Below are positions 37,899 through 49,578 of a stretch of 64,000 nucleotides of DNA, one piece after another. Positions within the stretch are counted from its first letter, which is position 1, and every line of letters starts with the position of its first letter. The position numbers were made by a program, and so were the translations under genes. This DNA is from Artemisia argyi (lineage: Eukaryota; Streptophyta; Magnoliopsida; Asterales; Asteraceae): assembly GCA_030686995.1 (NCBI GenBank), contig CM060702.1, forward strand, positions 69,035,440 through 69,099,439, in the 5' to 3' direction. Below the pieces are notes generated by a model. That model was not told where the DNA came from, made no database searches, and was given only the letters and a program-made list of their open reading frames with translations.

Positions 37899-39754
37899 TT
37901 AAGGGTTAAGCATTCCAATATGGACCACTAAATATTGAAACCTTGGTCCGTCAAATGTTTTGGTTAACAAATCTGCCACATTCTCATCTGTGTGAATTTT
38001 TACCACTTTAACCAAATGTTTCTCATAAGCATCCCTTATAAAGTGGTGCCTGATTTCAATATGTTTGGTTCTATTATGAAAAACTGGATTTTTAACAATA
38101 CAAATTGTACTTTAATTGTCAATGAAAATGGTATATTCATAAAGTTATACCCATAATCCAGCAATTGATTCTGAATCCATAGAACCTGTCCACAACAATT
38201 GGCAGCAGCAACATACTCTGCTTCAGTAGTAGAGGTAGCAACAATGGTATGTTTCTTGCATTGCCAAGAAATCAGTCTTCTTCCAAGGAATTGGCAACCT
38301 CCAGTTGTGGATCTTCTATCCAAATTTGCACCAGTATAGTCACTATTACTATAAGCTGCTAGCTGAAATGGAGACTCTTTGGGATACCAAAGACCTTTGG
38401 GTTGGCCTTTTAGGTACTTAAAAATCTTTTTGACAGCATTCAAGTGAGAGGTAAGTGGAGTGACTTGGTGCCTTGAACATGCACTCACAGCAAATGTAAT
38501 ATCAGGTCTTGAGGCAGTCAAATACATCAAAGAACCAATCATTGACCTGTATAAATGAACATTCACAGGGAGATCAGGATCAAGATTGTTCTTTGGTTTG
38601 GGAGCCTCATAGGGAGTAGTGGCAGTCCTGACATTCTCCTTAGCAAACTTAGACAACATATCTTTTACATATTTCTCCTGATGTATGAAAATACCATCAG
38701 GTTTCTGCTGAACCTGTAAACCCAAAAAGAAAGTGAGTTCTCCCATGGCACTCATTTGAAATTCTCCCTTCATCAGATCCTCAAACTCTCTACACCATGC
38801 TTCTTTGGTTGAACCAAAGATAATATCATCCACATATACCTGCACAAGAATAATATCCCTGGAATCTTTCTTGAGGAATAGAGTCTTGTCAATGGCACCT
38901 CTTCTGTAGCCATTCTTCAGCAGAAATGTGGAAAGTCTAGCATACCAAGCTCTGGGAGCTTGATGAAGTCCATAGAGAGCTTTGACAACCTTGTACACAT
39001 ACTCAGGATGATCAGGATCTTCAAATCCCTTGGGTTGAGTCACACAAACCTCCTCTTCAATCTCACCATATAAGAAAGCACCTTTAACATCCATCTGATA
39101 AACCATAAATCCCATATAAGAGGCATAGGCCAAAAATATCCGAATTGCTTCAACTCTGGCCACTGGTGCAAAGACTTCATCATAGTCAATGGCTTCATCT
39201 TGTCTAAACCCTTGAGCCACCAATCTAGCTTTGTTCTTCACCACAATCCCCCTGGCATCTCTTTTATTCTTCAAAATCCATTTTGTCCCAATGGCATATT
39301 TACCATCAGGAAGAGGAACCAATATCCAAACCTGCTGATTCTTAAATTGCAGCATCTCATCTTGCATTGCTTCAAGCCAGCTTAAATCAGCCAGTGCTTG
39401 AGGAACACTAGTTGGCTCAATCTGAGAAAGAAAGCATGCAAACAGACAATGTTTGAAGTCTGTGTGATTGTTCCTCTTTTGATTGTAGACATAAGAGATG
39501 AAAGCAACTTCACCATATTTTGTATTCTTTACAGTGCTTCTAGTTCTAACAGGATCTTTAGAATCTCCAATAATCTTTGATAGGGGATGAGCATTATGAA
39601 TCCTTTTAGTTGATGTAGGGTGAACATCAATTGTGGCATCAAGGTTGTTGACTGTAGGCCCAAACTCAGTATCATAAAAAGCTGAGTGAAATAGGCCAGG
39701 CTTTGGCTGATAATTCCCAAGATCAGAAGGACTTGGAAATCTTGAAATAGGCCA
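37899..39754 (-). pseudogene. Copia-2 pol 3' half: reverse transcriptase and RNase H
   Basis: From the junction at 39754 the frame has [18 protein letters not shown], the linker ([18 protein letters not shown]), then reverse transcriptase: [50 protein letters not shown] and the catalytic [11 protein letters not shown]. RNase H has [21 protein letters not shown] shift near 38110 and a stop follow, then [20 protein letters not shown] and the natural TAA at 37899-37901. Part of the pol just upstream is missing because of the deletion at the Copia-1 junction. Confidence 0.9.
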
Positions 39755-40692
39755 GGCTTTAGACATTCGCCAATGAGATGATTTGGACTTCCACATCTAA
39801 AGCACTTTCTTTTCCCGTAGTTGTCACTTCTATTCCTTTGGAATGCTTTTCTTTCGTCTCGTGATGATCTAGTGAATCTTCCTCGTCTCTTGAAGAACTT
39901 CTTGAATTCTCTTACGGCCATTGCATATTCTTCGTCTTCACTTTCGTCACTTGAATCATCATCATCACTAGATTCCTTTTTGGCTTTTAGAGCAATGGAT
40001 TTGGTTTGTTCTTTCTTGACTTTGACCGTTTCCGAATCTCTTCTTATGATTTCTTCACGAACCTTCAAGTTGCCAATTAGTTCATCTAGTGATAACGTCA
40101 TCAAGTTCTTTGATTCTTCGATTGCCGTGACCTTAGCTCGCCATTTTGGATGCAATGCCCTAAGAAATTTCCTAACACAATTTTTACTAGAAAATGTCTC
40201 ATCAAGTGCTTTTAAACTTGTGATGATAGTGTTAAACTTAGCAAAAGCATTATCAATTGATTCCTCTTCCGGAATCGTAAATTGTTCATATTGTTGTACA
40301 AGAAGATCTATTTTATTATCTTTGACTTGGCTATTACCTTGGTGAGTAATTAGTAAAGAATCCCAAATTTCTTTGGCGGTTTTACACATAAAAATTCTTT
40401 CATATTCTTTGCGTGGTAATGCATTATAAATTACCATTTTAGCCTCATTATTTTTTGCTAATTTCTTTTTCAAATCATCATTTTGTTCTTCAAAAGATAC
40501 AATTTCATTCATTTTAGTTTCAACATTATATTGAATAGGAGGAAAATCACCAAAGGTAATAATATGCCAAAGATCAAGATCTTTTGATTTCACATAAGTT
40601 TCGAATCTATTTTTCCAATATAAAAATCCGTCACTTTCAAATAGTGGTGGTCTTTGCATAGATTGCCCTTCTAAATATTTTAAAGATTCCAT
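39755..40692 (-). pseudogene. truncated second gag of the Copia-1 tandem
   Basis: [20 protein letters not shown] through the zinc knuckle [14 protein letters not shown] is nearly identical to the gag at 56055 (first residues ME versus MK). Homology stops at 39755 inside GGCTTT; beyond this the sequence is Copia-2 pol. The longer apparent reading frame to 39529 is a chance fusion across the junction. Confidence 0.9.
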
Positions 40693-40760
40693 AGATCGTT
40701 ACAAGTTTTAAAATACAATATATTTTAAAGATCTTGTTAGACGTAGCTCTTGATATCAAT
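40693..40760 (-). other. second primer-binding site and leader of the Copia-1 tandem
   Basis: Plus-strand GTAGCTCTTGATATCAAT (40743-40760) abuts the LTR, the same arrangement as at 56106-56123. It shows that the LTR at 40761-42113 also serves as the 5' LTR of the truncated second copy. Confidence 0.75.
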
Positions 40761-42113
40761 TGTGGAAAACTAGAAGGGGGGGGGGGGGGGTTGAATAGTT
40801 TTACGTCGTTTTTAAATTGTTATGAAATTTTGTTTAAAAGTTTTCTTTGTTTTATAAAATATAGATTCGATGCTATATGAAATCAAGTCGTGCACAATAT
40901 GAACAACACTAAGTATGTACGATAAAGCAATAATAACGTAAGTAAAGAAATAGATAAGGGTTGGAAAGATCGAACCGAGAGACAAGAGATTTATAGTGGT
41001 TCGGCTACAAGGTCACCTTCCTTGCCCTACTCCACTCCCCGAGCACCTAACTCGAGAGTTTTCTTCACTATATCAACAAGCTCCCTTATGGCGGAGAAAA
41101 CCTTACACACCACAATAAATTCACAACTTAATCACGACTTCTACACAACTAGTTCACACCTATTCACTACTTAATCACACCACTTCTTCACACCAATCTT
41201 CTACACACCAATCTTCTTCACACCTATTCTTCTACACACCAATCTTCTTGACACCTATTCTTCTACACACCAATCTTCTTCCTAACTTATCTTCTTCACA
41301 ACTATTCTTCTAACCAATCACACTATATATCAAACTACACTATCTTCTAACAAATATTCACAACTATTCACACAATGAAATATAGCAATGATGATACACT
41401 AACAACTTAGATGTGGAGATCACAACAAGTTGTAATACTTCTTGTCTTGAGGGATAGAAGTATTCTTCTCTTGCACTTGATGGAATGATGTTTGGATCAC
41501 TTTGAAACAAAGATTTAAGAATGTATGATCAAAGGATTTATAGATTGGAAATGGAGATCTAGAACAGAAAGTTCTGTAGTGCAAAAGGTGAGGAAAAAAT
41601 CCAGGTTTAAGGTGGTATTTATAGGCAACAGATTCTGACAGAGGAGCGTGGCCGGTCCCCTTAAATCATGGTCGGCCCCCTTAAAATTAAGGGGACCGCC
41701 CTTTATAATTAAGGGGGCCGCCCAACTGAAACGGCCAGATTCTTTGTCTTTTAGTGGGGAAAGTTTATTTGGTGAAAACCTAACTGGTTTTGGTTAAAAA
41801 TTTGAATTCATATATTTAGTATGAATAAAATGTTTTTCTTTATTACCAAAAGTGTTTTTCAAAAATATATAATATGTTTATATAATTAAATAAACTTTGT
41901 ATTAGTTAATTAAATACCCCTTTGATCATAAATTGCACTAAACACTTTGTTTATTCATACCTTAAGTGATTTGGATGTAAAGAGAAATATTAATCACTAA
42001 ATACTTGTTTATGTCACAAGTTTTAGTTCTATGAGTTTATGTTTTGTGATAATTAAAACATAGAGATATTGATAACATGTTAATAATGTTTTTAGGCATT
42101 ATTTATGTCAACA
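40761..42113 (-). repeat. Copia-1 LTR (shared middle LTR, 1353 bp)
   Basis: Plus-strand ends TGTGGAAAAC and TTTATGTCAACA. It is near-identical to the LTR at 56124-57465 with small indels: a G15 run at 40776-40790 versus G7, and one extra unit of a CACCAATCTTCTACA-type minisatellite (41190-41285). The TATAAATA box (minus) is at 41623-41616. Confidence 0.93.
41616..41736 (-). promoter_or_regulatory. Copia-1 LTR promoter: GGTCCCCTTAA palindromes plus TATA box
   Basis: GC-rich inverted words (CCGGTCCCCTTAA, TTAAGGGGACCGCC, TTAAGGGGGCCGCC) fill 41648-41736. TATAAATA on the minus strand follows at 41623-41616. The other LTR has the same module (57003-57090 with TATA at 56976-56969), and an internal copy lies at 43461-43528. 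Confidence 0.7.
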
Positions 42114-42127
42114 ATCTCCCCCTTTTT
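42114..42127 (-). other. Copia-1 polypurine tract
   Basis: AAAAAGGGGGAGAT on the minus strand abuts the LTR. Similar GGGGGAG words recur at about 42275-42300, so the tract is locally repeated. Confidence 0.8.
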
Positions 42128-42599
42128 GATTATTACAAAACCTTAAACTCAATATATCTAAAACTGGTTTTTAGACAAGTATTATAGAGTTTACATTTCT
42201 CTTCTCCTCCTTTTTGTAAAATTAAAAAGGTTAAGCCGAGTAAGCTTCACGAGGGAAGTTTAAACGGGTAGAATGCTCCCCTTTGATGTATGCTCCCCCT
42301 CATTTGAGAGCACCAAGGGAACGAGCTATGGAGATCTTTGCTACAAAAATATTTGAAGAGAGCAAGATACACATATATGCATGGCAACAATTATGCAACT
42401 AAACACAGATTCATTCAAGCATTATAGAGATGATAAGCATTACAACATTCAATATGCTTGAAGCATATTGATAAAAATAACACAAAAGAACAGACATAGT
42501 CCTATATTGCCTAAGAGAGCACTTGGACTTGCTTGCAACCCATGGTTGATTGTTTTATTTGCTTGAAGGGAAACATAAGCATAAAGCTTAGATGTTTGA

Positions 42600-43292
42600 T
42601 TAAGAGGGATATGGAGTGGAGTATGGAGCGGAAGAAGTGGATCTCACAATGTTGTATCGTGTTAAGGGTGGTATTGGATGATTACGAGTGAGAAGATATT
42701 CAATCCAAGAAATATCTTCACTCAAATAGAGGATTTGTTTTTGAAGGAATATGCAACAAGGGCAAAAGTGAGTGTGGTTTGTAACTTGATCCAAGTTGAG
42801 AGAGTGGGGAAGGCAATTTGCATAGGGTGATGATGGAGGTTGCCCTTTGTTGCGTTGTGCAAGATGCATAGCAAGGAGATCACTAAGATCATGGATTTGG
42901 TTTATTTCATCACAGAACTTTTGTTTTTCCGTGGCAATGTGTAGGGGATCATAGGTTTGGTATGGAAGAGTTGGGTTTGTGTAGTTGGAATTGTAGTTTG
43001 ATGGTTGATCAAACTTGTATGGATCATTATAAGTGGTTGGAGGTTGAGATGTGTAGTTTGGCTTGAAGGAAGATGTTTGGCCAATGTTGTATGGTTTGTA
43101 AAGAGGATCAAATGAATGACCTTGTTGGTTTGATGCAAAGTTTGGGAAGTAAGAAGTTGGGGGTGTGGAATGACTTCCAACTTCATTTATGATGATGGAT
43201 TTGTTTCGAGGGCTTTTTCTTCGCCAAACGGGTTTTTCCGTCATCCTTGCTAGCCTTGAGGCTTTTGATTTTGGTTTGTTTGGAGAGTTCAT
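42600..43292 (-). CDS. extra ORF of Copia-1 (230 residues, sense, after pol)
   Basis: An intact ORF lies between pol and the 3' polypurine tract. It starts MNSPNKPKSKASRLARMTEK with a basic N-terminus (KPVWRRKSPRNKS), has a Tyr/Asn/Pro/Thr-rich low-complexity middle (PNYTSQPPTTYNDPYKFDQP), and a C-terminal part with HFCPCCIFLQKQILYLSEDI that could bind metal or form a helix. I recognise no domain. A TATAAATAT box is at 43334-43326, 34 bases before the ATG, and the LTR-type motif lies at 43461-43528. Because gag and pol of this element are broken while this ORF is open, it may have been the last part under constraint, or is simply short. Confidence 0.6.
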   Translation of the reverse strand: MNSPNKPKSKASRLARMTEKPVWRRKSPRNKSIIINEVGSHSTPPTSYFPNFASNQQGHSFDPLYKPYNIGQTSSFKPNYTSQPPTTYNDPYKFDQPSNYNSNYTNPTLPYQTYDPLHIATEKQKFCDEINQIHDLSDLLAMHLAQRNKGQPPSSPYANCLPHSLNLDQVTNHTHFCPCCIFLQKQILYLSEDISWIEYLLTRNHPIPPLTRYNIVRSTSSAPYSTPYPS

Positions 43293-43325
43293 GATGGGAT
43301 GAATGGAGAGTTTTGAGGATTGGGG

Positions 43326-43528
43326 ATATTTATAGTGTAAGATTTGTGTGTTTAAGGATGGATAAGGTTTGTTTGGTGGATTAGGACAAAATGTGTTGGT
43401 GAAAAATGGGAAATGTAGGTTGAAATGGGCTAAAAAGCAGAAAAGATTCTGTAAACCCGTCCATCAGATGGTCGGTCCCCTTAATTAGGGGGCGGTCCCC
43501 TTAAAATTAAGGGGGCCGCCCATCTGGT
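43326..43528 (-). promoter_or_regulatory. LTR-like promoter module upstream of the Copia-1 extra ORF
   Basis: GTCGGTCCCCTTAATTAGGG, then GCGGTCCCCTTAAAATTAAG and GGGGGCCGCC at 43461-43528 are the words seen in the Copia-1 LTR promoter. TATAAATAT on the minus strand is at 43334-43326. The order motif, TATA, ORF mirrors that of the LTR, though the motif-to-TATA spacing is larger (about 130 versus 25 bp). Promoter activity is inference. Confidence 0.5.
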
Positions 43529-44127
43529 GATTTTCAGATTGCCAGAATTGGGTTTTTGGCAGAAAATTTGCAGAAAGGTTATGTTTTTGGACTTGGATTC
43601 AAGCAAGTTCAATTCCTTTAGGCAATATAGCATCTAATCTAAGCATTAAATATCATGCATGCAAAAACACATAGGCACAAGAGCAAATAATCAACACATA
43701 ATAAGCAATAGGAGGTAAGTAAAGGCAAGCACACTTAAGCTTCCTAAGGCACCTATCTTAGATTAAAGGCAAAGGCAATTAGTGAGTGAAAACTAATGAT
43801 GGATCAAGATGACACCATTACTAGTGAATTTGTCCTAGTGAGTGTCTATATGCAACAAATGTGGAGTTGTGATTGTTTCAACTCCTAGAAGCAAAAAGAA
43901 ATAACGATCCTAAGAAACAATCCAAATGATCTCCTTGATTCAATTTTTGCTCGATCAAGAATGTCAAAGACATATATTAGATTATATACCTTGACAATTT
44001 ATGTGAGAGTTTATGCATGATTTTGAAATACAATGTTTTTAGAATTAGTCAACAATGCAAGGAAAATGATCTTCATGTGATTCCTAGATTGTGAGAATAA
44101 TTTTTAGAGAAAATTGATTGAGTTTTA

Positions 44128-44167
<40 letters not shown>

Positions 44168-44287
44168 AGAAAATAAATCTTCTCAATCTTTAGTTTTGTG
44201 CGAAATAGATTCCTATACTCAGAAAAGGTGGAATGGAAAAAAAATAAATTTTCATGCAAGTATAAATTTGAATTAATTCAATGTAAT
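43529..44287. other. Copia-1 untranslated region between pol and the extra ORF
   Basis: No ORF is recognised; a run of 31 A is at 44129-44159. Confidence 0.6.
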
Positions 44288-45721
44288 TTAGTCAACTTGT
44301 TCCATCATTCCTAATCCTAAACGCAAGTGGTTGAATAATTCATGCTTAAGGGGTTTTGTGAATATATCCGCAATGTTGTCTTCCGATGCAACCTTTTCTA
44401 TAGATATATTTCCTTTTTGTACATTATCCCTAAGAAAATGGTGACGTATTTCTATGTGTTTAGTCCTAGAGTGTTGCACCGGATTTTTACTTAAATCTAT
44501 CGCACCTTTGTTATCACACATAATGGGGACATTTTCTAACATAATGCCATAGTCTACGAGAGCTTGTTTCATCCATAGTGCTTGTTGACATGCCTTTCCG
44601 GCGCTTACATATTCGGCTTCGGTGGTAGGAATAGCAAGAGCGGTTTGCTTCTTCGAAAACCAAGACGTTATACAACATCCCATAAACGTGCAAATACCGC
44701 TAGTACTCTTTCTATCTACGTAGTCTCCCGCATGATCCGAATCCGCATAGACAATGGTTTCTATGCCGGATTCCTTAGGATACCATAATCCTAAGTGTAT
44801 AGTGCCTTTAACGTATCGGAAGATACGCTTAACCGCTTCTAGGTGAGAGGTTTTGGGATCCTCTTGAAAACGGGCACAAAGGCAGACACTAAACATGATA
44901 TCGGATCTACTTGCCGTCAAGTATAGTAAACTACCTATCATTCCTCTATACTTGGTGTTATCTACGGACTCACCTTCATCGTCCTTTGTGAGCTTTACCT
45001 CCGTAGACATAGGTGTTTTCATGGGTTTTGAGTCTTCTAGGCCAAAATTCTTAAGCATTTCCTTAATGTACTTAGATTGGTTAAAGAATATTCCATCTTC
45101 TAATTGTTGTATTTGTAATCCTAGGAAGAAGTTAACTTCACCCATCATACTCATCTCAAACTCATCATGCATGATTTTGGCAAATTCATCACACATGTCT
45201 TGACAAGTCGATCCAAATATAATGTCATCAACATATATTTGAACAATGATGAGATTTGGGTCTTTCCTTTTAGTGAAAAGAGTGTTATCTACCATTCCCA
45301 TGGAATAATCATGTTTAATAAGAAAAGCTTTTAATCGATCATACCAAGCTTTGGGAGCTTGTTTGAGTCCATACAAAGCTTTCTTTAACTTATAAACATA
45401 ATCAGGTTTTGCGAAGTCAATGAATCCTAGAGGTTGTGCCACATATACCTCCTCATTGATAAAACCGTTAAGGAATGCACTTTTCACATCCATTTGGAAT
45501 AACTTAAAATCTAGGGCGCAAGCATAGGCAAGTAATATCCTAATTGATTCTAGTCTAGCTACGGGGGCATAAGTTTCGTCATAATCAATTCCATCTTGTT
45601 GATTATAACCTTGGGCAACTAACCTAGCTTTATTCCTAGTAACTATTCCATTCTCGTCTAACTTATTCCTATATACTCATTTGGTTCCTATGATGGTCAT
45701 ATCCTTTGGATTTGGGACTAG
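44288..45721 (-). pseudogene. Copia-1 pol 3' part: reverse transcriptase and RNase H
   Basis: From the Gypsy insertion at 45721 the frame goes on with LVPNPKD and GTK, then an in-frame TGA at 45677-45679 in place of the invariant Trp, then VYRNKLDENG and [13 protein letters not shown]. The open remainder has [38 protein letters not shown] and RNase H PTTEAEYVSAGKACQQALWM, ending HLRLGLGMMEQVD. RT and RNase H motifs are intact. It is separated from its upstream half by 7.7 kb of Gypsy element. Confidence 0.92.
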
Positions 45722-45726
45722 TTCCC

Positions 45727-47132
45727 TGATACGTGGGAATCGCACCAAGCTTTACCTCTCAAGGGATCTTGAGAAGCTTACAACCCCCACCAGGCAGTGT
45801 ACCTGAACGTTGTAGTATAGTATAGTGACAAGTACCGGGGGATTGATCGTTCAGCAAGGAATAGTGTCGCTAGGATTAGAAAACCTAAATACTAGTTCTA
45901 AAGATAAGGGAAGATTATTTTTTGTGTTTTTATATTTTTTAGAAAGCAATTAAAATTCTCGGGTTTTGAAGGATTTAGGCGGAATTAGTTGCTATTCAAC
46001 TAACCCAATACTAAGATGCAATCAAAATAAAATACTAAAAATGAAAATAAACTAAATTATACTAAAGTTGTGAGCAGTAATTGGAGAAAATGTGTTTACT
46101 TAGATTTCACTACTCCCTAGACATCTTTTACACGTTAATTACTTGTTATAATTGCATGGATGACGGATCGTATTCCTTAATACCATTCATGGGGTGGCAC
46201 ACTTAACTCCCCAATTCTATGAGCTCTTATCTCCTCCTACACCATGCCCAGCACAACTATAGGGATTGTAAACAGTGGCTCATGCATTAAATACAACCAA
46301 TAAAGACCTAGTGCGCGTCGGTTCATGTTTCTTAAGACGTTCAAGCATGTTACCAATTGGAGATCTGCCAGTTTTCTTAAGCCTAACATATAAATCATTC
46401 ATCCAAGACAAGAATAAACAAGTAATCAACACATAATCAACATCTAGGTTTCATTAGATCTAAGCAAACACAAGATAGATCTAGCCTAGCATGATGGAAT
46501 TAAGACAAGAACAAGATATAGACAACCAACACATAGACATATTGATTGAATTAAAGGAACACTTATCTTGATTACACATGCAAGGTATCAAGGGGTTGGA
46601 ACCCTTGAAAAACCTGTAAAGTTACACCAAAATCGTACTTAGGGTTTCTCCCAAAACTTCTCTTTTTTTTGTGAAAAATTAGAAAACTATATATAGGAAA
46701 AGGGGGCTGACGGCGTCAAGAAAAAGCTTGTGACGCCGTCACCTCGCCGCCAAAACTTTTCTCGGACTGCCTTGATCTACATTTGTCGCCGTCAAGACTT
46801 AATCATTTCCAGGCCGTCATGACTTTTACTCTTGACGCCCTACCTTCATGACGCCGTCAAATCTCTTCTGGATCGTCATGGAATTTTGCTCTTGACGCCG
46901 TCAGGGAGTTACTCTTGACGCCGTCACCTACTGTTCCCAGCATGGAAAATTAAGACTTTGGCGTTTTCTTCACTTTTATGCTCTAAAAATGTCCGAATTG
47001 CTTCCTTTTCCAGATTTCACTCCCAAAGTACCTAAAATCACAAAAGGAACGATTTAGGGCAATATTTGATCAAATAAATTCGAATTCGGGCTTAAATGAC
47101 CCCCTAAAAACGGATCATTTTTTGCCTCATCG
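45727..47132 (-). repeat. Gypsy 3' LTR (1406 bp)
   Basis: It starts (plus) TGATACGTGGGAATCGC and ends GCCTCATCG, where the other LTR has CATCA. The TATATATA box is at 46688-46695 and the TGACGCCGTCA array at 46708-46926. Confidence 0.94.
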
Positions 47133-49578
47133 TATACCCTTACACTTGAGATTTGCTTGTCCTCAAGCAAACGCGCTTTTATTCTAGTCAAAATACAAGT
47201 TAGGGGTCATTTAACACTAATATAAAAGTAATTACAACAAATAATCGTTCCACTAAAGACCAATAGACAAGCAAGGAGGTCATACACTAGCACCTCACAA
47301 ATAGTGTTTAGATACTCACATCTCTCGGGTGTAATAAAGTGTAAATTACAATATGGAAACGGAAGATATCTCTCACTACCTGTCATATCAAAATAGATTA
47401 CCATAGGCTTGGGAAAGGATCAAACCTCCACCACATGGCGTAAGCACCTAGGATAAACTATCAAAGAGGTCTTTTAAAGGGTTGTAACGTTAGGTGTAGA
47501 GATATGAAATACACGGTTTTGTTGGATAAAGGAAGTTTTACTGGTGGCGAGTTAACAATCTTGGTTAATTACATGTACAATGTGGCGTTGCTAAGCCAAG
47601 ACTAGACTCGACTTAAGCTAATAAATGAAAAATAACAAAAACATAAAATGAACATAGAATGAAACGGGATGGTAGTCCGTATGTTTTTTTCTCTTTTTTT
47701 TATTTTATTTATTATTATTTTTTTTTTGCATACACTCTTACCCTACCATCCAAAATAATACATCATAGGGAATGAACGTTCCCCTTACACTTGAATTTTT
47801 ACATACTTTACAATTAACTAATCTAATGACTCGAATTAAGAAAATCAAAACACTTGGAGCACTTTTAAGATTAACGTACATACGGGGGTAATATATGATG
47901 TTCTTCCCCATTACTCCATAAAATAAGTACTTACCCATGAGTCCCAATCGTCCCAAAACAATATGTACAAGGATATGACTCGACTTAGCAACCATGTAAT
48001 CAATTAGATAGTTAACTTAGGGTTTAACAAATAACAATAATTCACTAAAAATGAGCGCATACACGGAAGGCTAAGGCGATTTGGTTGTACATTTAAGTGG
48101 GGTGTAACAAATTCTTCCTTTAAGTAAGATGCTTAAAGTTAGAAACGAAAAGATAGGCTCGGAGGGGTGTACTAGGGGTATCGTGTACTAAAAATGAGTA
48201 CAACGCTAAGGGTTTGGGAAAAATTAGTTGACTTAACTAGCCAAGTAATATCACTTAAATGGTCAAGTAATTATGATACGGGTTTAACACAAGGGTAATC
48301 CTAATGCCTCTTATCATGTAGTAAATCCTACCACACGAATGTAGTCTCACTAGCGGTCTCAGGATGCATCACTAACGCAAGTTCTAGAATCTAAATGCTA
48401 CCGGTACACTCATAAGCACTAATAGTAAATGCTTTTCCTATCAAATCTAAAGGCGAACCTCACATATTTGGGTGGAAAATTTTTCTGAATATACGGTTAT
48501 GTGCTAGTCATACAATCTCCTATCCATGAGACGCTTGCTATGGCTAAAGTTTCACTCCTAAATGTTGTAAAAAATTTTAAATTTGGCGCTAAAATTGCAC
48601 TAACAAGTATTTCTCATAGTTTTATTACACATCTACCATTAAACAAAACAAACTCAAGCGAGAGTGCATATGTAAGGTATCATCTTTTTTACCCTCCCCT
48701 TACACTTAAAATGAACATTGTCCCCAATGTTCAAGTAAAGAATGTAAAAGTGAAAAAGTAAAGAGAATGAAATCAAATACTCCCCTGATTCGCTCAGTAT
48801 GGATAATAAGGTGGCCAGGTTAAATCTTCCTCCAAGAAAATGAACAATCAAAGCTTCCCTTCCAGAATATAAATCATCTTCTTGTCATACATAACCTGTA
48901 AAACCTGAGAAAATAGACAAGACAACCTCGCGTAAAATCAGTGGCATCCTATATAAGTTACTAAATCCTAGAAAACAAGATAAGATATAATGCTTGTGAA
49001 ATGAAGTTTGCAGATCTCCTGGAGATTATAAAACTTAATAATTCACAAAAACCATAAGACTCCGTTAGAAAAACAAAACCGGTAAAATTTCTAGATTTTT
49101 ACACCTGACGCCGTCAAGAGTAAACTCCTGACGCCGTCAGAATTGACCTGCAGAAATTCTAATGTTAAGTTTCCAGAAAATTTCTGGAAAAACTTGGTCC
49201 TACTTCCTGGAAAATCCTGCAAAACTTCATCATGACTCAATACAAGCATTTGACTCTAACAAATACGAATATACATGTTCATTTAACATTGTGGAGAATC
49301 ATGATCGGTTTGTTTCTTAAAAACATATTTGGGGTTTCCCCTTACACTTATCTTTTGCAAAAATACCTTTAGGTGGAGTTAAGACTAGGCCAAAACAACA
49401 AAGTAAAGTATTTCCACTTCTTAATTTAGAAACGTGATCAACCAACAATAAAAACTAAGCATGCATACGGAAACAAATAACAAACAATCAAAATAAAATC
49501 ACACAAAACATGGGTTGCCTCCCACGAAGCGCTTTCTTTATTTATGAGTCTTGTAGCTAGACTCAAGGTCATGGGTTA
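47133..49578 (-). other. Gypsy non-coding internal region with repeated polypurine tracts
   Basis: No coding content is seen. The word CCCCTTACACTT (AAGTGTAAGGGG on the element's strand) occurs at 47137-47147, 47781-47792, 48696-48707 and 49338-49349. The first one is at the 3' LTR and should be the real polypurine tract. Two perfect TGACGCCGTCA motifs are at 49106-49116 and 49129-49139. GGGTTGCCTCCCACGAAGCG near 49512 is a block I recall from other plant Gypsy elements. Confidence 0.75.

Noticed and set aside
39529..40692. 387-codon ORF reading from Copia-1 gag into Copia-2
   Set aside because: Beyond 39755 it reads Copia-2 pol in the wrong frame; a chance fusion at a deletion junction.
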